A stretch of DNA of 6,293 nucleotides, from the NCBI GenBank assembly GCA_902767195.1, contig CACXGS010000457.1:1-6293 (forward strand), written 5' to 3'. Below are positions 1-5,850 of the stretch, one piece after another. Position 1 is the first letter of the stretch, and each line of letters starts with the position of its first letter. Below the pieces are notes generated by a model. That model was not told the origin of the DNA, ran no database searches, and saw only the letters and a list, made by a program, of their open reading frames with translations. The stretch is from an uncultured Lachnospiraceae bacterium. Lineage in GTDB: Bacteria > Bacillota_A > Clostridia > Lachnospirales > Lachnospiraceae. A program made the position numbers and the translations under genes.

Positions 1-328
1 CTGTGAGGGCGTGGATGCCATGCCGGTAGTGACACCGGATATCGGTATCCTGGCATCTCTGGATATTCTGGCTGCCGATCAGGCTTCTGTGGATCTGGTT
101 TATGCCCTGCCTGAGGAAAGCCATAAAGATCTGATCGAACGTATGGAGAGTCGTCATGGACTGAGACAGCTCACCTACATGAAAGAGATGGAGATGGGCA
201 ATGACCGTTACGTACTTGTTGATATTGACAATAAAGACCAGGTCATCACAGCCGAAGAAGCTGTAGAGGGAATCAGCGGCGGCTGGGTTCCGGACAAATA
301 CAATGTGACTAAGATAAAGACCAGTTGA
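1..328 (+). CDS. DUF362 family protein, C-terminal fragment (5' end outside window)
   Basis: The reading frame is open to the left edge (first whole codon at base 2), so only about the last 108 residues are present. The GTG at 11 and ATG at 20 are probably internal codons, not starts. The segment begins CEG, and continues with PDIGILASLD, then ADQASVDLVY, then a stretch with ESRHGLRQL and MGNDRYVLVDID. This order (Cys-containing turn, PDIGILAS, DQA-VDL, then a helix and a final strand) is what I know from the C-terminal end of DUF362 proteins, which often carry [4Fe-4S] ferredoxin modules in anaerobes. The biochemical role of the family is not settled, so none is assigned. About 30 residues (NKDQVITAEEAV... 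to the end) follow the point where I expect the domain to finish. No terminator separates it from the next gene, so read-through is possible. Family call fairly sure; function unknown. Confidence 0.75.
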   Translation, partial: CEGVDAMPVVTPDIGILASLDILAADQASVDLVYALPEESHKDLIERMESRHGLRQLTYMKEMEMGNDRYVLVDIDNKDQVITAEEAVEGISGGWVPDKYNVTKIKTS

Positions 329-354
329 CAAGAGCGCTTTTTGCAGAGTATACT
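325..354 (+). promoter_or_regulatory. Sigma-A type promoter for the yfhO-like/metNIQ block
   Basis: A perfect -35 box TTGACA (325-330) and a near-perfect -10 box TATACT (349-354) are separated by 18 bp. The -35 box overlaps the TGA stop of the DUF362 gene (326-328). Transcription would start near 361, giving a 5' leader of about 50 nt before the ATG at 412, too short for a SAM riboswitch or T-box. The spacer contains an imperfect dyad around AGCGCT (333-338), a position where a repressor could act. Predicted from sequence only. Confidence 0.7.
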
Positions 355-411
355 CAAGGGCATGTAACCATTGAAATACTGCTGTGATTTTATAATAATA
401 AAGAGATTGAA

Positions 412-3171
412 ATGATGAATTTAGAGAATAAAAAAACATACTTTATACGATATTCTGCAATCTGGCTTGTTATGATGCTATGCTTTTTTGTCCCTTACCT
501 GAGCAGAGGAAGATCACTGGTCTGGGCATGGGACGGATGGAGCCAGCATCTTAAGGCATTACTGTACTATTCAGACTGGCTTCAGGGTATTGTTAAAAAT
601 GTTGTGATTCATCACAAGCTGTCAGTTCCCTTATTCAGCTTCCAGATTGGTCTGGGAGGGGATATCATATCAACGCTCCATTATTATGCGGTGGGAGATC
701 CCCTGAACCTGCTGTCGGTATTTGTACCGAGTTCCATGATGGGCTACTTCTACACTTTTCTGGTATGGTTAAGGATTTTTCTTGCAGGAATATCTTTTTC
801 ACTGTTTTGCTTTTATATTAAGAAAAAACCGGGTATTCCTGTTTTAGCCGGCAGTCTTTTTTATTGCTTTTCCACATATATATTGGATATGGGTCTGCAT
901 CACCCGTTCTTCATCAATCCCTTTATTTACCTGCCGCTGCTTTTGATCGGAGCAGAGAAGATACTGGAGGGGAAGTCTTCCCTTCTGTTTATATTCATGG
1001 TATTTATCAGCGCTGTAAGTAACTTTTATTTCTTCTATATGCTGGTAATTATCACGGTCATTTATGTTGCCATCAGAGTTTTTTCCAACTGGAAAGATCA
1101 TACTCCGGCAGAGACGGGAAGGCTGTTCCTTAAATACTGTCTATCCGGAATCGTCGGGGTAATGATGAGCTGTGCCATTTTTCTGCCGGTTATGCACCTG
1201 CTCTTCAGCGGGCGGCGAATGAGTGGTTCGGCATCCCAGGGAGTAGAGTTTTTCTATCCCCTGAACTATTACCAGGAATTTTTCGCCTCCATACTGACAC
1301 CGACCTGGAAGTATGCCAGTACAAGGCATACGACCATGTCCTATGCAGGCATTGCCCTGATCTGTGCGCTGGGTATTTTCTTATATAAGAAAAAAACAGA
1401 GTATAAAGTCGGCGTGATCGTATGTCTGGCGATTATGCTGCTGCCGATGGGAGGAAAGCTGATGAATGGTTTTTCCTACCCTTCCAATCGCTGGACCTTC
1501 GGCCTCATTTTCCTGCTGGCTTTCGGTATCGTATATTTCTGGGAAGACCTTCTGGCTCTTGATACGGGGCAGAAGAAACGTATCATATTGATTTACAGTG
1601 TCTTTGTCGTGGCTTCACTGACCATCGGATTCATGATAGACAAGGCCAGGTTATATCCGAGAATTCTTCCCACTTTCATATTGCAGATCCTGAACATCTG
1701 GTTTTTGCTGGGGATTCTTCCCAATGGGAAGAGGCTGTCTAAAAAAGCGGTCTCTACCGGATTGTTTGTTGTTTTACTGCTTTCCGTATTCTCTAATTTC
1801 AGGGTGGAGTCTATCCGAAAATACAATACCTATAGTATGTTTCGGTCATTTACTGATACGAAAGATTATCTGAATGCCTTTGCTGACAGAGCTGTCATGA
1901 AGGTTATGGGTCCCGAAGACCGGTATTACCGGTTTGGAGCCGAATATCATCAGGCGACACGAAACTCGACAATGGTCAGCGGCCTGATGGGAACAACGTA
2001 TTACTGGAGTCTGGCCAACGGAGATGTCGGTTCTTTTTATGATGAAATGGGACTGTTGAATAAAAACGATTATAATCTCAGGAATCTGGACGGCGTAGCT
2101 CCCCTGGAAAGTCTGGCATCTTTGAAATATTATGTGATTGAAAACCGGCCCGGCAAGCAGAGGCTTGTGCCCTATGGTTTTACCAGGGTCAAAAATCTAA
2201 AACTGATGGAGTATGAGAATGAGAAAAAATACTCCGTTTATAAGAATGTATATCCGCTTCCGCTGGGATATACCTATGATTCCATTGTTACGGACCGGCA
2301 GTATGACCAGATGGAATGTCTGGAGCGTCAGAATGCCCTTGTTCAGGGGGTTCATCTCAGTGATGATGATATGATCTCCGGATTTCCTGTAACGGATATT
2401 CAGCAGAACAATAAAAAGCTGTCTTATAAAGTGGTGGAAACGAAGAGTGCAAAAATCGAGGATCATAAGATTATTGTCACCGGAGAGGATTCTCTTATTC
2501 GCTTTGAGATAACTAACTCAGATCCCTACAGCCAGGCTTCGGTTGCCCTGAATGATTTTGACTTTACACCGCCTGAAGAGCTGGAGGAAACTTATAAGTT
2601 TAATTATCCTGCTTTACGATTTACTTTTAAGGAAGATGATGAAAAAGGTGTCGGACGGATGATGTTCTTTACACCGTCAAACAATGTCACTTACACCGGC
2701 CGCCATGATTTCATGGTCAATCTGGGTTATCATACGGAGCCGAAGACAAGATTTGCATTAAAGATTACCAATGTGGGAACATATACTTTTAAAGACATGA
2801 CAGTTTATGATACACCTTGCAGGGATTATGCAAAGTATATCAGTAAATTACGGGAAGATGTTCTTCAAAACATTCGTTTTGAAGGGAATACATTAACCGG
2901 AGACATCGATCTGGAAAAAGATAAGATTTTATGTTTCTCCATTCCCTATTCCAGCGGATGGAAAGCATTGGTTAATGGCAGGGAGACTGAGATTCATAAA
3001 GCCAACACCATGTTTATGGCGATTCCACTGAAGAAGGGCAGCAATCAGGTGACTCTGATTTACCGTACGCCGCTGTTAAAAACAGGATTACTGATCAGTT
3101 TACTCGGGATTATTCTGTTTGCATCATATGGTGTGTACATTAAAAGACATAACAATAAAAACAGGGAGTAG
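412..3171 (+). CDS. YfhO-family multi-pass membrane protein (putative GT-C type glycosyltransferase)
   Basis: A 919-aa integral membrane protein. An N-terminal helix (about 13-30) is followed by the motif WAWDGWSQH (38-46); its Asp41 sits where GT-C fold enzymes carry the catalytic acid. Next come IGLGGDIISTLHYYAVGDPLNLLS (79-102, family hallmark), roughly eleven more hydrophobic helices to about 461, a largely soluble, probably extracytoplasmic region (about 465-885), and a last helix (890-910) ending in a basic tail. The segment SIPYSSGWKALVNG (843-856) is the usual YfhO C-terminal motif. Members in Bacillus and Listeria are linked to sugar decoration of teichoic acids, using an undecaprenyl-phosphate sugar; the substrate here is unknown and no CsbB- or GtcA-like partner is in the window. 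The length is near the family norm. The start has a weak SD (AAGAG, 401-405) before two adjacent ATGs (412, 415). The stop lies 5 nt before metN, so co-transcription is likely. Confidence 0.88.
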   Translation: MMNLENKKTYFIRYSAIWLVMMLCFFVPYLSRGRSLVWAWDGWSQHLKALLYYSDWLQGIVKNVVIHHKLSVPLFSFQIGLGGDIISTLHYYAVGDPLNLLSVFVPSSMMGYFYTFLVWLRIFLAGISFSLFCFYIKKKPGIPVLAGSLFYCFSTYILDMGLHHPFFINPFIYLPLLLIGAEKILEGKSSLLFIFMVFISAVSNFYFFYMLVIITVIYVAIRVFSNWKDHTPAETGRLFLKYCLSGIVGVMMSCAIFLPVMHLLFSGRRMSGSASQGVEFFYPLNYYQEFFASILTPTWKYASTRHTTMSYAGIALICALGIFLYKKKTEYKVGVIVCLAIMLLPMGGKLMNGFSYPSNRWTFGLIFLLAFGIVYFWEDLLALDTGQKKRIILIYSVFVVASLTIGFMIDKARLYPRILPTFILQILNIWFLLGILPNGKRLSKKAVSTGLFVVLLLSVFSNFRVESIRKYNTYSMFRSFTDTKDYLNAFADRAVMKVMGPEDRYYRFGAEYHQATRNSTMVSGLMGTTYYWSLANGDVGSFYDEMGLLNKNDYNLRNLDGVAPLESLASLKYYVIENRPGKQRLVPYGFTRVKNLKLMEYENEKKYSVYKNVYPLPLGYTYDSIVTDRQYDQMECLERQNALVQGVHLSDDDMISGFPVTDIQQNNKKLSYKVVETKSAKIEDHKIIVTGEDSLIRFEITNSDPYSQASVALNDFDFTPPEELEETYKFNYPALRFTFKEDDEKGVGRMMFFTPSNNVTYTGRHDFMVNLGYHTEPKTRFALKITNVGTYTFKDMTVYDTPCRDYAKYISKLREDVLQNIRFEGNTLTGDIDLEKDKILCFSIPYSSGWKALVNGRETEIHKANTMFMAIPLKKGSNQVTLIYRTPLLKTGLLISLLGIILFASYGVYIKRHNNKNRE

Positions 3172-3174
3172 AGG
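3163..3174 (+). promoter_or_regulatory. Ribosome binding site of metN, overlapping the end of the yfhO-like gene
   Basis: AGGGAG (3163-3168) lies 8 nt before the metN ATG at 3177, with a second GAGG at 3171-3174. The first motif is inside the last codons of the upstream gene, whose TAG stop is 3169-3171. This arrangement supports translation of metN from the same message as the upstream gene. Confidence 0.7.
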
Positions 3175-3176
3175 AT

Positions 3177-4205
3177 ATGCCAATTATTAAAGCCAGTCAT
3201 GTTTCCAAAGTCTTTGAGACCAAAGACAGGAGAGTGCAGGCGCTCAAAGATGTGAATTTTGAGGTAGAAGAAGGAGATATATACGGGATCATCGGCATGT
3301 CAGGCGCCGGTAAGAGCACACTGGTGCGGTGTCTGAACTTTCTGGAAGTTCCCACGGAGGGCGACGTTGTCGTTGCGGGAAAGAATCTTAGGGAACTGTC
3401 CGAGAGTGAATTGCTGGACGAGCGAAAACAAATCGCCATGATCTTTCAGCATTTTAATCTGCTTATGCAGAAGAATGTCCTTGATAATGTCTGTTTTCCT
3501 CTTCTGATCCAGGGACAGAAGAAGGCGGCCGCAAAGGAGAGAGCCAGAGAGCTTCTGAAAATTGTCGGTCTGGCTGACAGGGAGAAATCCTATCCGGCCC
3601 AGTTGTCCGGAGGACAGAAACAGAGAGTTGCCATTGCCAGAGCACTGGCATCCAATCCCAAGATTCTTCTGTGCGATGAAGCGACCAGCGCCTTGGACCC
3701 CCAGACATCGGGTGCCATCCTGAAGCTGCTGGAGCAGATTAATAAAGAGTTTGGTATTACGATCGTTATCATTACCCACCAGATGTCTGTTGTGAGACAG
3801 ATATGTACGAAAGTAGCTATCATGTCCCTTGGTGAGATTAAGGAGAAGGGGACAGTGACAGAGATTTTCAGTCATCCCAAGTCCAGGGAAGCCAGGGAGC
3901 TCCTCCTTAAGGATCCTGACAGCGGATATGACGAAGATCTGCCCCAGATGAAGGAGCTGCTTGCGGAGAGGAAGATTCGAATCGTCTTTTCCACCAACTC
4001 TTCTTTTGAGCCGGTGATTGCCAACATGGTCCTGCTGACAGGAATGCCGGTGAATATTCTTCGGGCCGATACCAGGAATGTGGGAGGTACTGCCAGAGGT
4101 GAAATGATCCTCGGTCTGCCGGATGATGAGGAAGCCCAGAAGGCCATCCTGACTTATCTGGAGCAGAGAGGTCTTGATGTGGAGGAGGTGACAGGAGATG
4201 TTTAG
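3177..4205 (+). CDS. metN: Methionine ABC transporter ATP-binding protein MetN with NIL domain
   Basis: A 342-aa cytoplasmic ATPase that powers uptake of methionine (L- and usually D-forms) with MetI and MetQ. The ABC domain is intact: Walker A GMSGAGKST (40-48), Q-loop Gln91 in IFQHFNLL, signature LSGGQKQR (143-150), Walker B ILLCDE (163-168) with catalytic Glu168, D-loop SALD (171-174), and switch His201 in ITHQM. A C-terminal segment of about 75 residues (about 265-340, starting RKIRIVFSTNSSFEPVI) is the NIL domain. In characterised MetN proteins this binds cytoplasmic methionine and shuts down import (trans-inhibition). The NIL domain separates MetN from general amino-acid importer ATPases, so methionine specificity is well supported. 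The start at 3177 has a good SD and is 5 nt after the preceding gene; the 3' end overlaps metI by 8 nt. Length is typical and no key residue is missing. No riboswitch precedes it. Confidence 0.96.
   Translation: MPIIKASHVSKVFETKDRRVQALKDVNFEVEEGDIYGIIGMSGAGKSTLVRCLNFLEVPTEGDVVVAGKNLRELSESELLDERKQIAMIFQHFNLLMQKNVLDNVCFPLLIQGQKKAAAKERARELLKIVGLADREKSYPAQLSGGQKQRVAIARALASNPKILLCDEATSALDPQTSGAILKLLEQINKEFGITIVIITHQMSVVRQICTKVAIMSLGEIKEKGTVTEIFSHPKSREARELLLKDPDSGYDEDLPQMKELLAERKIRIVFSTNSSFEPVIANMVLLTGMPVNILRADTRNVGGTARGEMILGLPDDEEAQKAILTYLEQRGLDVEEVTGDV
4183..4190 (+). promoter_or_regulatory. Ribosome binding site of metI, inside metN
   Basis: AGGAGGTG is a near-perfect match to the 16S anti-SD, 7 nt before the metI ATG at 4198. 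It lies within the last codons of metN (encoding part of EEVTG) and fixes the metI start so that the two genes overlap by 8 nt, a layout that favours coupled translation. Confidence 0.8.
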
Positions 4206-4857
4206 TCCGGAAGTAACCAATATGATTATCATGGGGACCCTGACAACTCTGTACATGACACTTTTTTCCACCTTTTTCGGTTATTTGTTCGGTCTTCCTC
4301 TGGGAATACTCCTGACCGTATCCGACAAGGAAGGGATTAAGCCGAATCCGGTTCTTTTCAGGATTCTGGATATCATCGTGAACATCGGAAGAAGTATTCC
4401 TTTTCTGATTCTTTTGATTCTTATCATTCCTTTTACCAGGATGATCGTGGGAACCAGCACCGGAGCTACGGCAACGATCGTACCACTTACTGTGGCAGCG
4501 GTTCCCTTTATAGCCAGACTGGTGGAGTCTTCCCTGAGAGAAGTGGATCCCGGGGTGATTGAAGCAGCCCGGTCTATGGGAGCGAAAACTTCCACCATTG
4601 TCTTTAAAGTGCTGCTGGTGGAAGCCAGGACATCCCTGATTGTGGGAGTGACCATTGCTCTGGGGACCATCCTGGGATACTCCGCCATGGCCGGTGTCGT
4701 CGGCGGCGGCGGTCTGGGAGATATAGCGATCCGATACGGTTATTATCGTTACGAGACCGATATCATGATTGTTACAGTTGTATTATTGGTTGTCCTTGTC
4801 CAGATTCTTCAGATGATCGGTATGGTCCTCTCTGTGAAGCTGGATAAAAGAAAATAA
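4198..4857 (+). CDS. metI: Methionine ABC transporter permease MetI
   Basis: A 219-aa inner-membrane permease subunit; two copies form the methionine channel with the MetN dimer. It shows about five hydrophobic helices (roughly 9-42, 52-80, 90-112, 145-170 and 188-212), as expected for the short MetI type. The cytoplasmic coupling loop EVDPGVIEAARSMGAKTS (115-132) carries the EAA---G pattern (Glu122, Ala123, Ala124, Gly128) of binding-protein-dependent permeases, which docks onto the ATPase. The stretch ILGYSAMAGVVGGGGLGDIAIRYGY (158-182) is strongly characteristic of MetI. The start overlaps the end of metN by 8 nt behind a near-perfect SD. Length and motifs are complete, with no sign of frameshift. 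metQ follows after a short AT-rich gap, completing the operon in the usual N-I-Q order. Confidence 0.95.
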   Translation: MFSPEVTNMIIMGTLTTLYMTLFSTFFGYLFGLPLGILLTVSDKEGIKPNPVLFRILDIIVNIGRSIPFLILLILIIPFTRMIVGTSTGATATIVPLTVAAVPFIARLVESSLREVDPGVIEAARSMGAKTSTIVFKVLLVEARTSLIVGVTIALGTILGYSAMAGVVGGGGLGDIAIRYGYYRYETDIMIVTVVLLVVLVQILQMIGMVLSVKLDKRK

Positions 4858-4870
4858 TATTATTAAAAAT

Positions 4871-4877
4871 GGAGGAG
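4871..4877 (+). promoter_or_regulatory. Ribosome binding site that sets the metQ start at 4884
   Basis: GGAGGAG ends 6 nt before the ATG at 4884. The in-frame upstream ATG at 4869 overlaps this SD by one base and has only an A/T-rich stretch ahead of it. Starting there would also put MEESI before the Lys-rich signal peptide. The 4884 start is therefore preferred. Confidence 0.8.
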
Positions 4878-4883
4878 AGTATC

Positions 4884-5708
4884 ATGAAGAAAAAGTTACT
4901 TGCTGTTGTACTGGCTTCTGCTTTTGTAGTGGCATCCCTGACCGGATGCGGAGCAGGCGGGAATGGTGCAGATTCGGAGAAGACCATTAAGATTGCCGCT
5001 TCTGCCACACCCCATTCCGAGATTCTGGAGGAGGCAAAGCCTCTCCTGAAGGAAAAGGGATATGATCTTGAGGTAACTGTATTCAATGACTATGTTCAGC
5101 CGAATGAGAACGTGGAAAGTGGGGATTACGATGCCAACTATTTCCAGCATGTTCCCTACCTTGAGAGCTTTAACGCTGAGAAAGGCACCCATCTTGTCGA
5201 TGCCGGCGATATCCATTATGAGCCGCTGGGAATCTATCCCGGAAAGAAAAAGTCTCTGGATGAAATGGCTGAGGGAGATACGATTGCGGTACCTAACGAT
5301 ACCACCAATGAAGCCAGAGCTCTGAAGCTGCTTCAGGACAATGGTATTATCACATTAAAAGAAGATGCCGGTTTCGAGGCAACAGTGAACGATATCACAG
5401 ATAATCCCAAAAAACTGGAATTCAAAGAGCTGGAGGCGGCCCAGATTCCGCATTCCATCGATGACTTCGCTTATGCTGTCATTAACGGTAACTATGCTTT
5501 AGAGGCAAATTACTCCGCAGCTAAAGATGCCCTTGCTTATGAGGCTGCTGATTCCGAGGCCGCCAAGACCTACGTGAACATTATTGCAGTTAAGGAAGGT
5601 AATGAGAACCTTGACAAGATCAAAGCGCTGGTTGAGGTCCTTAAGTCGGATGAGATTAAGAACTTCATCAATGAGAAGTATGACGGAGCGGTCATTCCTT
5701 TTGAGTAG
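4884..5708 (+). CDS. metQ: Methionine-binding lipoprotein MetQ (NlpA family)
   Basis: A 274-aa surface lipoprotein that captures methionine outside the cell and delivers it to MetNI. The N-terminus is a lipoprotein signal peptide: MKKK, a hydrophobic core, then the lipobox LTGC with Cys22 as the predicted lipidated residue. A short Gly/Asn/Asp linker leads to the binding domain from about residue 33. Family hallmarks are TPHSEIL (42-48), YFQHVPYL (86-93), GIYPGKK (116-122), VPNDTTNEARAL (136-147, with Arg145 at the position expected to contact the ligand carboxylate), and INGNYALEA (200-208). Length is normal for the family. The start at 4884 is chosen from the SD; a longer version from 4869 would add five residues. 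NlpA-family proteins can bind other ligands, such as methionine-containing dipeptides, but the neighbouring MetN with its NIL domain makes methionine most likely. A strong terminator follows. Confidence 0.94.
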   Translation: MKKKLLAVVLASAFVVASLTGCGAGGNGADSEKTIKIAASATPHSEILEEAKPLLKEKGYDLEVTVFNDYVQPNENVESGDYDANYFQHVPYLESFNAEKGTHLVDAGDIHYEPLGIYPGKKKSLDEMAEGDTIAVPNDTTNEARALKLLQDNGIITLKEDAGFEATVNDITDNPKKLEFKELEAAQIPHSIDDFAYAVINGNYALEANYSAAKDALAYEAADSEAAKTYVNIIAVKEGNENLDKIKALVEVLKSDEIKNFINEKYDGAVIPFE

Positions 5709-5741
5709 GAACTTACCCGGAAAAGGGAGATTTCTTAAGGT

Positions 5742-5783
5742 GGCTGTCCTTGCATAAATAAACAGAAATAATAGAGGACGGTC
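5742..5783 (+). promoter_or_regulatory. Possible antiterminator pairing upstream of the terminator
   Basis: In the RNA, GGCUGUCCUU (5742-5751) can pair with GAGGACGGUC (5774-5783): seven Watson-Crick pairs and three G-U pairs, around a 22-nt AT-rich loop. The second segment is also the 5' arm of the intrinsic terminator, so the two structures exclude each other. A second upstream segment, GGGAGA (5725-5730), is complementary to TCTCCC (5784 neighbourhood, 5782-5787) in the same arm. This may be chance, since short complementarities are common; no ligand-binding or tRNA-binding element is recognised nearby. Confidence 0.3.
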
Positions 5784-5823
5784 TCCCGACTCATGTAAGA
5801 TGAGCCGGGGAACCGTCCTTTTT
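5773..5823 (+). terminator. Rho-independent terminator after metQ
   Basis: A 20-position stem is formed by 5775-5794 and 5800-5819 around the 5-nt loop GTAAG. There are 17 Watson-Crick pairs, one G-U pair (5784/5810) and two mismatches (5783/5811 and 5789/5805). Five T residues follow (5819-5823). It ends the metNIQ transcript 65 nt after the metQ stop and lies only 27 nt before the next start codon, so it may also limit transcription into the RACo-like gene. Confidence 0.88.
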
Positions 5824-5850
5824 ATGATTCACTGGACTGGAAGGTTATTT

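Noticed and set aside
371..398. A second promoter-like pair, TTGAAA (371-376) and TATAAT (391-396)
   Set aside because: The spacing is only 14 bp, too short for normal use; the better-spaced TAATAA at 393-398 is a weaker box. The TTGACA/TATACT pair upstream is much better, though a minor start here cannot be excluded.
3119..3146. A possible promoter for metN inside the end of the YfhO-like gene (TTGCAT-16-TAAAAG)
   Set aside because: Both boxes match the consensus poorly, and such matches are expected by chance in AT-rich DNA.
3300..4271. A 323-codon open frame on the minus strand opposite metN and the metI start
   Set aside because: It lies fully antisense to an intact, motif-complete metN. 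Its translation has no recognisable domain or plausible composition, and no ribosome site is evident. It is a by-product of the metN codon pattern.
4853..4864. Perfect 12-bp palindrome AATAATATTATT between metI and metQ
   Set aside because: It is made only of A and T, lies at the metI stop in an AT-rich gap, and forms too weak a stem to act as a terminator. Likely chance.
5086..5325. A 79-codon + strand open frame inside metQ
   Set aside because: It sits in another frame of the well-supported metQ gene, has no family features, and is Met/Arg/Ser-rich noise.
5736..5752. AAGGTGGC before the terminator, resembling the T-box AGGGUGGN motif
   Set aside because: The remainder of the T-box motif (ACCGCG) is missing, and only about 30 nt separate it from the metQ stop, with no room for a specifier stem.
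5823..5828. TATGAT as a -10 box for the RACo-like gene
   Set aside because: No acceptable -35 box lies 16-18 bp upstream; that region is the 3' arm of the terminator stem. It remains only a weak possibility.
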